A stretch of DNA of 64,000 bases from DATCKG01 sp036562385. Lineage in GTDB: Bacteria; Bacillota; Sulfobacillia; Symbiobacteriales; Symbiobacteriaceae. The notes below the pieces were generated by a model. That model had not been told where the DNA came from and searched no databases. It was given only the letters and a program-made list of their open reading frames with translations. Shown here piece by piece: positions 26,941-35,443 of this stretch. The stretch is from NCBI GenBank assembly GCA_036562385.1, contig DATCKG010000068.1, forward strand, positions 27,407 to 91,406, written 5' to 3'. Both the position numbers and the translations under genes were made by a program. The stretch's first letter is position 1. Every line of letters begins with the position of its first letter.

Positions 26941-28116
26941 TTACCGGTTCTCCGGCAGCGCCGGCTCGGCAGGACCGGCCCGGCCTCCCATCCATTCCTG
27001 TCCGCCGCCCATCCAGCGGCTGAGGAATTCCCGGCGGAACGCCGCGAAGCGCCCGGCTTCCAGGGCCGCCCGGATCTGCTCCATCAGCCGGACCAGGAAG
27101 CGCAGGTTATGGATGGTGCAAAGCCGCAGCCCCAGCACCTCCTCCGCCCGAAGCAGGTGCCGGATGTACGCCCGGGTGTAGTGGCGGCAGGTGTAGCAGT
27201 CGCAATCCTCCTGAATCGGACGGAAGTCCCGGGCAAAGACGGCATTGCGCAGCGTTATCCGGCCTTCCGGAACGAAAACCGTCCCGTGGCGGGCGATCCG
27301 CGTGGGCAGCACGCAGTCGAACATGTCGATGCCACGCCAGACCCCCTCCACCAGATCCTCAGGGGAGCCCACGCCCATCAGATACCGGGGCTTGTCCGGA
27401 GGCAGCAGCGGCACGGTCACCTCCAACATCTCGGCCATCAACACCTTGGGCTCGCCCACCGAAAGGCCCCCGATTGCGTACCCGGGGAAGTCCATGGCTA
27501 CCAGCTCCTCGGCAGCCTGGCGCCGCAGATCCGGATACGTGCTGCCCTGAACGATTCCGAACAGGGCCTGGTCATGGGGGCGGCGGTGAGCCGCCTTGCA
27601 GCGGCGCGCCCAGCGGTTGGTCCGCTCCATCGACGCCTTGGCGTACTCCCACGAAGCGGGCCAGGGCGTGCACTCGTCAAAGGCCATGATGATGTCGGCG
27701 CCCAGTGCGTTCTGCACTTCCATCACCTTCTCCGGGGTGAGGAAGTGTTCGCTGCCGTCGATGTGGGAACGAAACCGGATCCCTTCCTCTGTGATCTTGC
27801 GGAGGCTGGCCAGGGAGAACACCTGGAACCCGCCCGAATCGGTCAGGATGGCACCGGGCCAGTTCATGAACCGGTGCAATCCCCCGGCCTCCGCCACCAG
27901 GTCGTGGCCGGGCCGGAGATAGAGGTGGTAGGTGTTGCTGAGGATGATCCGGGCGCCCAGGTCCCAAACCTCCTCCGGATTGAGGGTCTTCACCGTCGCC
28001 TGGGTCCCCACCGGCATGAAGACCGGCGTCTCCACCACCCCGTGGGGGGTGTGCAGCCGGCCCCGGCGGGCACCGGAAGCGGGGTCTGTCTTCAGGATTT
28101 CCAGCCGTACTGCCAC
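26941..28116 (-). CDS. tgt: tRNA-guanine transglycosylase
   Basis: Exchanges G34 of the GUN-anticodon tRNAs for preQ1 in queuosine synthesis. The 391 residues contain LTDSGGFQVFSL with the substrate-binding Asp, FGIVQGSTYPDLR, GGLSVGEPK, the nucleophile region GIDMFDCVLPTR, and the zinc site CDCYTCRHYTRAYIRHLL with its later His. Some 30 extra residues at the C-terminus (GGGQEWMGGRAGPAEP) are not part of the fold. GTG 28116 has AAGGGAGG at good spacing; the longer frame begins outside the family alignment. queA lies upstream in the same direction. Confidence 0.95.
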   Translation of the reverse strand: MAVRLEILKTDPASGARRGRLHTPHGVVETPVFMPVGTQATVKTLNPEEVWDLGARIILSNTYHLYLRPGHDLVAEAGGLHRFMNWPGAILTDSGGFQVFSLASLRKITEEGIRFRSHIDGSEHFLTPEKVMEVQNALGADIIMAFDECTPWPASWEYAKASMERTNRWARRCKAAHRRPHDQALFGIVQGSTYPDLRRQAAEELVAMDFPGYAIGGLSVGEPKVLMAEMLEVTVPLLPPDKPRYLMGVGSPEDLVEGVWRGIDMFDCVLPTRIARHGTVFVPEGRITLRNAVFARDFRPIQEDCDCYTCRHYTRAYIRHLLRAEEVLGLRLCTIHNLRFLVRLMEQIRAALEAGRFAAFRREFLSRWMGGGQEWMGGRAGPAEPALPENR

Positions 28117-28196
28117 ATCGATCCTCCCTTGAGGTTCCACCGTATGCTATCACATTAGACCGTGAAATGCTCGTATTTTGCCATGAATGGTCGAAA

Positions 28197-29222
28197 TCAA
28201 ACGATGAGCATCGCATCTCCAAAGCTGAAAAACCGATACCGCAGGCGAATGGCCTCCGCATAGGCGCTGAGGATCCGCTCGCGTCCGGCAAAGGCGCTAA
28301 CCAGCATGATCAGGGTGGACTTGGGCAGATGGAAGTTGGTCACCATGCCGTCCACCACCTTGAACCGGTAGCCCGGGTAAATGAAGATATCGGTCCACCC
28401 CTGTCCGGGCCGCACCGTGCCGTCCTCGTCCGCGACGGTCTCCAGCGTACGGACGGTGGTGGTGCCCACCGCGATGATCCGGCCGCCTTCCGCCCGCACC
28501 CGGTTGAGGGCCTCGGCGGTCTCGGGGCTGACGGTGTAGAACTCGCTGTGCATCTTGTGGTGTTCGATATCCTCCACCTGCACCGGCCGGAAGGTGCCCA
28601 GCCCCACGTGCAGCAGGATCTTCTCCACCCGCACGCCCATGTTCTGGATCCGCTCCAGCAGTTCGGTGGTGAAGTGCAGCCCCGCGGTGGGCGCCGCCGC
28701 GGAGCCCGGTTCCTTGGCGTAGACCGTCTGGTAGCGCTCAGGGTCCTTCAGCTGCTCGTGAATGTAGGGCGGCAGGGGCATCTGCCCCAGCCGGTCCAGG
28801 ACCTCCTCAAAGACGCCGCTGTAGGTAAACTCGATGACCCGGCCTCCCACCTCGGTGGTGGAAAGCACCGTGCCCACCAGCGTACCGTCCCCGAAAATGA
28901 TGCGCTGGCCGGGGCGGGCTTTCCGGCCGGGCTTCACCAAGGTCTCCCACCGGTCCCGGTCCAACCGTCTCAGGAGCAGCACCTCGATGGCCCCGCCGGT
29001 GCCCTCCCGGTGACCCATCAGCCGGGCGGGCATCACCCGGGTCTCGTTGAGCACCAGGGCGTCGCCCGGCCGCAGGTACTCCGGCAGGTCGCGGAAATGG
29101 CGGTGCTCCAACGCACCGCCGTGACGGGGCACCACCATCAGTCGAGAAGCATCCCGCGGCTCCACGGGCTGCTGGGCGATCAGTTCTTCCGGAAGGTCAA
29201 AGTCGAAATCTGAGAGCTTCAC
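28197..29222 (-). CDS. queA: S-adenosylmethionine:tRNA ribosyltransferase-isomerase
   Basis: Moves the ribosyl part of SAM onto preQ1 in tRNA to give epoxyqueuosine, the step after Tgt. The 341-residue length is normal. Family motifs include MKLSDFDFDLPEELIAQ at the start, the DALVLNETRVMPARL segment, AAPTAGLHFTTELL and FHLPKSTLIMLVSAF near the end. The start is GTG 29222 with GGAG 10 nt upstream. Together with tgt it supports queuosine modification in this organism. Confidence 0.95.
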   Translation of the reverse strand: MKLSDFDFDLPEELIAQQPVEPRDASRLMVVPRHGGALEHRHFRDLPEYLRPGDALVLNETRVMPARLMGHREGTGGAIEVLLLRRLDRDRWETLVKPGRKARPGQRIIFGDGTLVGTVLSTTEVGGRVIEFTYSGVFEEVLDRLGQMPLPPYIHEQLKDPERYQTVYAKEPGSAAAPTAGLHFTTELLERIQNMGVRVEKILLHVGLGTFRPVQVEDIEHHKMHSEFYTVSPETAEALNRVRAEGGRIIAVGTTTVRTLETVADEDGTVRPGQGWTDIFIYPGYRFKVVDGMVTNFHLPKSTLIMLVSAFAGRERILSAYAEAIRLRYRFFSFGDAMLIV

Positions 29223-29240
29223 GTTGTCACGTCTCCACCC

Positions 29241-30671
29241 TTATCGATTCTTTGCTGTCTTTACCGTTCGGGTTGCGACAGTTGTTCCCTGATAATAGTA
29301 CGCCAGGATCTCCCGGTATGTCTTCCCCTGCTGGGCCAATCCGTTGGCGCCCCACTGGGACAGACCCACGGCGTGGCCGTAGCCGCCGCCCTCCACCACC
29401 ACCGTGCCGGGCCGGGGGCCCATGGGGCCGATGACGGTGACCTCTCCCGCGGGCTCTGCCGGCCGCCCGCCGGCGCCCAGCACGAAGGCCTCATTCAGGC
29501 GGATGGTCTGCCGGACACCGCCGGCGCCCAACACGTAAAGGGGATCGCTCTGGCGGTAGGTGCGGGTGATGCGGCCGATTCCGCCGGCCTCCACCCGGAC
29601 CGATCGCGGTGCGCTGGGCAATCCCAGGGCGGACCGGAACTGCAGGGCGCTCAGGGTCCTCTGTCCGTCGGAGCCCTCCACGACCCACTGACTGGGCCGG
29701 CCGCTGCTGCCGATGACGCCCGCGGGGGCAACGGCCTCCACCGTGCCCACTGCAAAGTTTGCCTCACTGAGCTTGCGGGCAAACTCCTCGGCCGAAAAGC
29801 GGTAAGTCCAGGAATACCGTTCGTTGCCCGGCAGGTTGTCGTAGTCAGGAACGCCCCGCAGGTAGGGCACCGGACGGCCGGAGAAGATCACCTCGTTGTT
29901 TTCGGTGTGGCCTCCGGAGGAGGCATGAAACATGGTGGTGGCCAGCTCGTCGCCATAGACCACCACTTCCCCGCGGGTGGCCAGCACCGCCCTGGTGGTC
30001 CGGTCGGTCTCCGCATCGATGCCGCCGTACACCTGCGACTGGGCAGTGTCCACCACGTCAAACCCCTCGTCGGCAAACTGCCCCAGGCTCGCCAGCACGT
30101 AGGTCCGGGCCGCCACGGCCTGGGCCTTCAGCGCCTCCTCGGGCCAGGAAGGGTACATCTCCAGGGGGACGACACCCAGCAGGTAGTCCTCCACATTCAC
30201 CACATTGACCACGGAAAGCTTGCCGTCCTTGGGCCGGACCAGCACCTCGATTTCGCCCCGGTAGCGCTTCCCCTGGTACGTAATGGGGTTCTCCGGGGCC
30301 CCGGGAGCCAGGGGCACCAGGCGCACGGGGCCGGGGAAGCGGCCCGGAAGGCCGGCCACCTCGATCTGCCCCTGGGCGAGGGTGAGCCGGACGCTCTGGC
30401 CGCCGGGCACCTCCAACTGGATCGCACCGTCGGCGATGACGTACAGCCCCTGGGGGGCCGAAACCTCCGCCGCCACCAGCGCCCGGCCGATGCCCACCCG
30501 TACAGCTTCCTCCGGCGGCGCCGGCACCGCAGGCACGGGCTGCACGGGGGGCACCTCCTCGCCGGCATAAGCAGAGAGCGGCGCAATCAGCGCCGCTACG
30601 GCGAATCCGGCCAGAATCAGTGCGGACAGGGTTCGTCTGGCATTCTTCTGCACGTGACCCACCGCCTGCAT
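29241..30671 (-). CDS. SpoIID/LytB-domain protein
   Basis: An exported protein of 476 residues related to SpoIID, the lytic transglycosylase that drives engulfment, and to LytB. A signal peptide lies at about 12-38 (SALILAGFAVAALIAPLSAYA). The SpoIID core follows in NVEDYLLGVVPLEMYPSWP, ALKAQAVAARTYVLAS, MFHASSGGHTENNE and the C-terminal GGGYGHAVGLSQWGANGLA. A stretch of about 80 residues before the core has no family I recognise. ATG 30671 has AAGGA 6 nt upstream; GTG 30656 is an alternative. It lies downstream of sigI/rsgI and upstream of queA. Confidence 0.88.
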   Translation of the reverse strand: MQAVGHVQKNARRTLSALILAGFAVAALIAPLSAYAGEEVPPVQPVPAVPAPPEEAVRVGIGRALVAAEVSAPQGLYVIADGAIQLEVPGGQSVRLTLAQGQIEVAGLPGRFPGPVRLVPLAPGAPENPITYQGKRYRGEIEVLVRPKDGKLSVVNVVNVEDYLLGVVPLEMYPSWPEEALKAQAVAARTYVLASLGQFADEGFDVVDTAQSQVYGGIDAETDRTTRAVLATRGEVVVYGDELATTMFHASSGGHTENNEVIFSGRPVPYLRGVPDYDNLPGNERYSWTYRFSAEEFARKLSEANFAVGTVEAVAPAGVIGSSGRPSQWVVEGSDGQRTLSALQFRSALGLPSAPRSVRVEAGGIGRITRTYRQSDPLYVLGAGGVRQTIRLNEAFVLGAGGRPAEPAGEVTVIGPMGPRPGTVVVEGGGYGHAVGLSQWGANGLAQQGKTYREILAYYYQGTTVATRTVKTAKNR

Positions 30672-30803
30672 GGGATTCCTTACAATAGGATCATTTGGAC
30701 GCCCTGTGGGCTCCTCCCTTCCCGACAGCATCATTTATTTCGATCAACGAAGTTCCTGCCGGTGCCGGAGCCCCCTTTGCCGGCGGAGCCCCCGCTGCCG
30801 CTC

Positions 30804-32000
30804 TCACCGGCGGCTGTGTAAGCCGCGGTCGGTGCGGCCGCGGCTGTTCCCATTGCGATCCTGGCCGCGTCCGCGGTCATTCCGGCCATTGCGGTCGTCC
30901 CGGTGATTCCCGTTGTCCCGGTTCCCCTGGTTGCCCCGGTTGTCCTGGTTCCCCCTGTTGCTCCCCTGCTTTCGATCCAGCCGATCGTTCCTGTCGTCGC
31001 GGGCATCCCGATCACGGTCCCGGCTGCGGTCCTGCTCACGGCCGTTCCCACGGCCCCGGTTCTGCCAGACCCGCTCCCAGGAGCCGCTCCAGTCCCAGCC
31101 GCGGCCCTGGCTCCGGCCGGGGCTGTTGTCCTGGCCGGACCTGTACCACCCAGGGTTCGCTGCACCGGACTTGGCCGGCGCGCCATGCTGGCCCCGGCTC
31201 TGGCTGCCGTGCTGCTGCGCCCGCTGCAGGATCTCCCCCGCGTCCAGATGCAGCTGCTTCAGCAGCTTGCCGATTCCCAGGTTCTTCACATCCTCCGGGT
31301 TCACATCGGGCACAGCCTGGCGGATCTCCTGCATGATCAGATACTGACCGGGGGTTAGCCCGGCCTCCCGGGCCTCCTGCTTCTCGGCCTCGGTCACCTT
31401 CAGCACCGGCACCTGTACCCGGGGCACGGTGTTGCGCTTCTGCCCCTGGTCCGAAAGGGCCTGAGTGATGGCAGCCCGGGCCACCTCCCCGATCTTCTCG
31501 GCCTTCTCCGGGGGAAGGTCCCCTCCGTCGGGCGGAGCCACCGCGACCACCACGGCGCCGGTCTCATCGGTAAGGTCCAGCTTGTCCGTGGCGATGGCCG
31601 CCTCCATGAGCGCCCCTACCACCTCGCCCACCGAGCGCCGCTTCCACTGCACGGCCGCCACCAGCGCCGACCCGTCCTGGTTCAGGCCCCGAGCGGCGGT
31701 CACCCGTTCCCGCTGGTCCACGGTAAGCTCGACGCTGGGGTTGATGTCAATGGTCAGCAGCGCCATGGGCTGCGCCAGTACCCAGCTCCGGTACCCCACC
31801 GGAAGGAGTAGGAGGGCCACGACGGCAGCCGCGGCCAGGACCCAACGCCTCCAGGCCATGGGCCGGGGAGCAGCGATCTCGATTTCATCCCCGACGTCCC
31901 AGGTACCCGGGGGTACCCGGACCCGCCGAAACTCGCCCTGCGGAGTCAGGACCACGCCGGTTTGGCCGTCCAGCTCCAGCAGAATCCCCTTCTCCACCAT
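30804..32000 (-). CDS. rsgI: RsgI-type transmembrane anti-sigma factor
   Basis: Membrane anti-sigma factor that holds SigI. The 398 residues have an N-terminal cytoplasmic RsgI domain (ILLELDGQTGVVLTPQGEF), one membrane segment (about 51-70, WVLAAAAVVALLLLPVG) and an external part that starts with the family signature LTIDINPSVELTVDQRERV. After about residue 280 the protein is a low-complexity tail of Arg, Asp, Asn and Gly in place of the carbohydrate-binding modules of clostridial RsgI proteins. ATG 32000 has GGAGGAG upstream. The gene follows sigI by 14 nt. Confidence 0.9.
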   Translation of the reverse strand: MVEKGILLELDGQTGVVLTPQGEFRRVRVPPGTWDVGDEIEIAAPRPMAWRRWVLAAAAVVALLLLPVGYRSWVLAQPMALLTIDINPSVELTVDQRERVTAARGLNQDGSALVAAVQWKRRSVGEVVGALMEAAIATDKLDLTDETGAVVVAVAPPDGGDLPPEKAEKIGEVARAAITQALSDQGQKRNTVPRVQVPVLKVTEAEKQEAREAGLTPGQYLIMQEIRQAVPDVNPEDVKNLGIGKLLKQLHLDAGEILQRAQQHGSQSRGQHGAPAKSGAANPGWYRSGQDNSPGRSQGRGWDWSGSWERVWQNRGRGNGREQDRSRDRDRDARDDRNDRLDRKQGSNRGNQDNRGNQGNRDNGNHRDDRNGRNDRGRGQDRNGNSRGRTDRGLHSRR

Positions 32001-32014
32001 GATCTCCTCCCAGT

Positions 32015-32785
32015 TCAGGCACCCGGACCCGCGATGTATGCCCTGAGGTGATCAAAATCCTCCAGCATGATCAGTGCCACGGCGATGATGTACTTCCGCT
32101 GTCGCTCCAGGGTCCGGCGGCTGACGCCCACCTGCTCCTCCAACTGCTTGAGGGGTAATTCCCGCTTGGCCAGCAGGTGCCGGGCCAGCTCCGGCGTCTC
32201 CGCCACCAGCCGTGCGATCTCCTGCGCCCGCTGCCGGGCGCCCTGGTGCTTGGGGCAGACCGCCACCAAATCCTGAAACCGGATCCCGAAATCGGCCAGG
32301 CGCCGGGCGTACCGCTGGATCTCCAGCTTCCGCTCGGCGGCCTCCTCATCCCGGGCGTACCGGTCCACCGCGGTCTGATATTCAGCCGCCTGAAAGGGGT
32401 TGCCCTCCGCGTCCTCCGTCTCCAGTTCGCTGAGGGGAATCTCCACCTGTCCCTTCTGCCGCCGGAAATGGTCGATGAGCCGCCGGCGGATCACCACCTC
32501 CGCAAAGGCCACAAAGGAGGTCCCCCGGGACAGGTCATACCGGTCGATGGCCTCGTTGAGGGCCATCAGCCCCACGGAGACCTCCTCATCCTGACCCACC
32601 TTCAGGTACCGGCCGGCGATCTGGCTCCCCGTCCGGAGCACGAGGGGCGTGAACTGCCTGAGCAGGTCCTCCCGGGCCTGCCGGTCGCCATTGCGGGCTC
32701 GTCTTAGCAGGGGCTCCGTCTGGTCTGATCCTGTGCGTTTCCCGTGGGCCGAGAGGCTCAGTAGGAGGCCCAGCACGGCGTTCAC
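32015..32785 (-). CDS. sigI: RNA polymerase sigma factor SigI
   Basis: Alternative sigma factor of 256 residues. It has the sigma-70 region 2 (YLKVGQDEEVSVGLMALNEAI and FVAFAEVVIRRRLIDHF) and a C-terminal SigI domain with VSRRTLERQRKYIIAVAL. GTG 32785 is kept although the binding site is close, because the resulting start MNAVLGLLLSL matches the start of Bacillus SigI (MKPVLSLLFKL). Pairing with rsgI just downstream and a SigI-type promoter upstream fit an autoregulated pair. In Bacillus SigI responds to heat and wall stress; the signal here is unknown. Confidence 0.92.
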   Translation of the reverse strand: MNAVLGLLLSLSAHGKRTGSDQTEPLLRRARNGDRQAREDLLRQFTPLVLRTGSQIAGRYLKVGQDEEVSVGLMALNEAIDRYDLSRGTSFVAFAEVVIRRRLIDHFRRQKGQVEIPLSELETEDAEGNPFQAAEYQTAVDRYARDEEAAERKLEIQRYARRLADFGIRFQDLVAVCPKHQGARQRAQEIARLVAETPELARHLLAKRELPLKQLEEQVGVSRRTLERQRKYIIAVALIMLEDFDHLRAYIAGPGA

Positions 32786-32810
32786 CTCTCGTCCTTTCAG
32801 AAATAGATAC

Positions 32811-32837
32811 GTCGTGGGCTTGCCGCGTTGTGGGGGT
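32811..32837 (-). promoter_or_regulatory. Probable SigI-dependent promoter of sigI
   Basis: On the minus strand ACCCCC (32832-32837) and CGAC (32811-32814) are 17 bp apart, with the expected start point about 18 nt before the sigI GTG. The sequence reported for Bacillus SigI promoters is ACCCCC with CGAA, so three of four -10 bases and all of the -35 match. It implies that SigI drives its own gene. Confidence 0.6.
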
Positions 32838-32848
32838 CTACCGCCTGC

Positions 32849-33055
32849 TTAGAACCTCCGGAAAAGCCAGAGCGCCGCGGACAGCAGCAGGCTAAGGAGA
32901 ATGCTGGTCATGAGGGGAAAGTAAAACGTGAAGTTTCCCCGCTGGATGACGATGTCGCCGGGCAGCCGCCCTATGGAGAGGAAACGGCCGCCAAACTCCC
33001 ATAGCAAACCCAGAAGCAGCAGCATGCCCCCCATCCAGATCAGCATCCGTCCCAT
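32849..33055 (-). CDS. DUF2905 family small membrane protein
   Basis: A 68-residue protein with two membrane segments (about 3-20 and 47-65) joined by a loop with GRLPGDIVIQRGNFTFYFP, which is the conserved signature of the DUF2905 family. Function is unknown. It lies 26 nt after ruvB in the same direction, a recurring arrangement in Gram-positive genomes. ATG 33055 is the first start after an in-frame stop, with AAGGAG about 13 nt upstream. Confidence 0.85.
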   Translation of the reverse strand: MGRMLIWMGGMLLLLGLLWEFGGRFLSIGRLPGDIVIQRGNFTFYFPLMTSILLSLLLSAALWLFRRF

Positions 33056-33081
33056 GATGCATCACCCACTCCTTGCCCCTT

Positions 33082-34128
33082 CTAAAACAGGCGCATCTGT
33101 CCTGCTCCTTCGTTTCCGTCTGGGCGCTCAGGATAGGGAATCCCCAGGTACTCGTATGCACTCCGGGTAACCACCCGGCCCCGAGGCGTCCGCTGCAGAA
33201 AGCCAATTTGCATCAGATACGGCTCGTAGACATCCTCGATGGTCTCCGGCTCCTCGCTGGTGGCCGCGGCCAGGGTGTCCAGACCCACGGGGCCGCCGCC
33301 GTACTTTTCGATGATGGTCAGCAGGATCTTGCGGTCCACCTTGTCCAGCCCCATGGGGTCGACCTCCATGAGCCGCAGCCCGGCATCCGCCACCTCCCGG
33401 GTGATGCGGCCGTTGGCCCGCACCTGGGCATAGTCCCGCAGCCGCTTCAGCAACCGGTTGGCGATGCGGGGGGTCCCCCGGGAACGGCGGGCGATCTCCT
33501 CCGCGCCGCCCTCATCCAGATCCACCTTCAGAATGCGGGCGGACCGGCGGAGGATCTGGACCAGCTCTTCCACCGAATAGAACTGCAGTTGCGCCACCAC
33601 GCCGAACCGGTCCCGAAGGGGCGATGTGAGCGCCCCGTACCGGGTGGTGGCGCCGATCAGGGTAAACCTGGGCAGGTCCAACCGCAGGGTGCGGGCGTTG
33701 GGGCCCTTGCCCAGGATGATGTCCAGTGCAAAATCCTCCATGGCCGGGTAGAGGGTCTCCTCCACCATCCGGTTCAAGCGGTGAATCTCGTCCACGAACA
33801 GGACATCCCGCTCCGACAGTTGGGTGAGGATCGCGGCCAGATCCCCCTGATGGGTGATGGCCGGACCGGATGTCACCCGGAAATTGACCCCCAGTTCGTG
33901 GGCGATGATCTGTGCCAGGGTGGTCTTGCCCAATCCCGGCGGGCCATACAGCAGCACGTGATCCAGCGCCTCTCCCCGCTCCTTGGCTGCCTGGATGTAG
34001 ATGGAAAGCTGCTCCTTGACCCGCTCCTGCCCGGGATAGTCCGCCAACCGCTTGGGCCGGAGGCTCTCGTCCCACAGCTCATCCTCGGGCTTCTGCCGGG
34101 CGGAGAGAAACCGATCCTCCTGCATCAT
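33082..34128 (-). CDS. ruvB: Holliday junction branch migration helicase RuvB
   Basis: Hexameric AAA+ motor that drives branch migration with RuvA. The 348 residues show Walker A LLYGPPGLGKTTLAQI, Walker B DVLFVDEIHRL, sensor IGATTRYGALTSPLRDRFG and the C-terminal winged helix with LQRTPRGRVVT. ATG 34128 lies 3 nt after ruvA, and a second ATG follows at once. Last gene of a ruvC-ruvA-ruvB run. Confidence 0.97.
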   Translation of the reverse strand: MMQEDRFLSARQKPEDELWDESLRPKRLADYPGQERVKEQLSIYIQAAKERGEALDHVLLYGPPGLGKTTLAQIIAHELGVNFRVTSGPAITHQGDLAAILTQLSERDVLFVDEIHRLNRMVEETLYPAMEDFALDIILGKGPNARTLRLDLPRFTLIGATTRYGALTSPLRDRFGVVAQLQFYSVEELVQILRRSARILKVDLDEGGAEEIARRSRGTPRIANRLLKRLRDYAQVRANGRITREVADAGLRLMEVDPMGLDKVDRKILLTIIEKYGGGPVGLDTLAAATSEEPETIEDVYEPYLMQIGFLQRTPRGRVVTRSAYEYLGIPYPERPDGNEGAGQMRLF

Positions 34129-34131
34129 CTG

Positions 34132-34749
34132 CTACCCCCGGTATAGATGCTTCAGGCTCAGCCTGAGCAGGTCCTCGGCCCGGGCCTCCGGGCCTGCCTC
34201 CGACCGCGCCCGCTCCAGGGCGCCGATGGCCTCCGAGCGGCTGAAACCAAGCTGAACCAGCGCCTCCAGGGCGTCCGCATAGGCATCCGGGGCCTGCGGC
34301 GCCGCGGGCACAGAAGCCGCCCCTGCATCGGTCCCGCCCTTGATCAGGGTGCCGACCTTGTCCTTCAGCTCCAGCACGATCCGCTGGGCCGTCTTCTTGC
34401 CGATGCCCGGCACCTGGCAGAGGGCGGTGATGTCTTCCAGGGCAATGGCCCGACGAATCTGCTCCGGAGTGGAGGCGGACAAGATGCCCAGGGCCACCTT
34501 GGGCCCGATGCCCTCCACCCGCAGCAGCAGTTCAAACAGCTCATACTCCTCGCGGGTCAGAAAGCCGTACAGCGTGAGGCTATCCTCCCGCACCTGCAGG
34601 GAGGTGTGCAGGCGTACCTCTTCCCCTACAGCCGGCAGGCGGGTCCGGGTACTGGTGGGCACCAGGCACCGGTAGCCCACCCCGGCCACGTCCACCACCA
34701 CCGATTCGGAACCGGCCGCCACCAGGGTCCCGCGCAAGTGGGCGATCAT
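34132..34749 (-). CDS. ruvA: Holliday junction-binding protein RuvA
   Basis: Tetrameric junction-binding partner of RuvB. The 205 residues contain the OB-fold start MIAHLRGTLV, the two helix-hairpin-helix motifs LLRVEGIGPKVALGIL and LCQVPGIGKKTAQRIVLEL, and a C-terminal RuvB-binding helical domain (DALEALVQLGFSRSEAI). ATG 34749 overlaps the ruvC stop by 4 nt, so the genes are translationally coupled; GGGAGG lies upstream. Confidence 0.97.
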   Translation of the reverse strand: MIAHLRGTLVAAGSESVVVDVAGVGYRCLVPTSTRTRLPAVGEEVRLHTSLQVREDSLTLYGFLTREEYELFELLLRVEGIGPKVALGILSASTPEQIRRAIALEDITALCQVPGIGKKTAQRIVLELKDKVGTLIKGGTDAGAASVPAAPQAPDAYADALEALVQLGFSRSEAIGALERARSEAGPEARAEDLLRLSLKHLYRG

Positions 34750-35246
34750 CCCTGCAACCCTCCCAGTCGCTGTGCCAGGCTTGCCCCGCTGAGGGCGGTA
34801 ATCGCCACGGCGAGGGCGTCCGCCACGTCATCGGGGCGAGGGATCTCCGGCAGGCGCAGCAGGGTCTTGACCATGGCCTGCACCTGTTTCTTGTCCGCCC
34901 GTCCGTAACCGGTCACGGCCATCTTCACCTGCATCGGGGTGAACTCCCGGACGGGAATGCCGTTGTCCGCGGCCGCCAGGAGCACCACCCCCCGGGCCTG
35001 TCCCACATAGAGGGCCGTGGTGACATTGCGGCCGAAGAAAAGCTCCTCCACCGCCAGGGCCTCCGGACGGAACCGGACCATCAGGTCCACCACGCCCCGG
35101 TAGAGGGCCTGCAGGCGCTTTTCCGGCTCCATGCCGGCGGGCGTCTCCAGCGCGCCATAAGCCAGGGCCGTTTCACGGCTGCCCTGGCGCTCCACAATCC
35201 CGTAACCCATCAGGGCGGTACCCGGATCGATTCCCAGCACTCGCAT
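34746..35246 (-). CDS. ruvC: Holliday junction resolvase RuvC
   Basis: Cuts Holliday junctions. The 166 residues begin VLGIDPGTALMGYGIV with catalytic Asp7; further acidic residues are in LAVEELFFGRN and RPDDVADALAVAI. ATG 35246 has AGGTGG about 10 nt upstream; the longer frame adds a non-homologous extension. It heads the ruvCAB unit; the 197-nt gap upstream also holds the terminator of the cysK operon. Confidence 0.96.
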   Translation of the reverse strand: MRVLGIDPGTALMGYGIVERQGSRETALAYGALETPAGMEPEKRLQALYRGVVDLMVRFRPEALAVEELFFGRNVTTALYVGQARGVVLLAAADNGIPVREFTPMQVKMAVTGYGRADKKQVQAMVKTLLRLPEIPRPDDVADALAVAITALSGASLAQRLGGLQG

Positions 35247-35375
35247 CTGTACAGCACCACCTGAAGGCCGCCTGGCTCGGCTTCCCTTGCCAGACGTAAC
35301 CGTCACTATGTTCGGTGCGCCTCCCCCTCTCTCCTGCCCTGCCGGTCCTGTCGCCGCCGGCGATGTGAACAACAC

Positions 35376-35406
35376 GGGACGGCTGCCGCCACCGCCCAGC
35401 CGTCCC
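35376..35406 (-). terminator. Terminator of the JAMM-cysK operon
   Basis: A perfect 10-bp stem, GGGACGGCTG / CAGCCGTCCC with an 11-nt loop, 37 nt past the cysK stop. On the minus strand it is followed by GTGTTGTTC, a weak T-rich tail. Confidence 0.6.
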
Positions 35407-35443
35407 TCAACTCGCTCCTGCCTGCATGGCCTTTCCGCTCTGC

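Noticed and set aside
30850..31050. Plus-strand valine/proline-rich frames
   Set aside because: They mirror the low-complexity Arg/Asp/Asn tail of RsgI.
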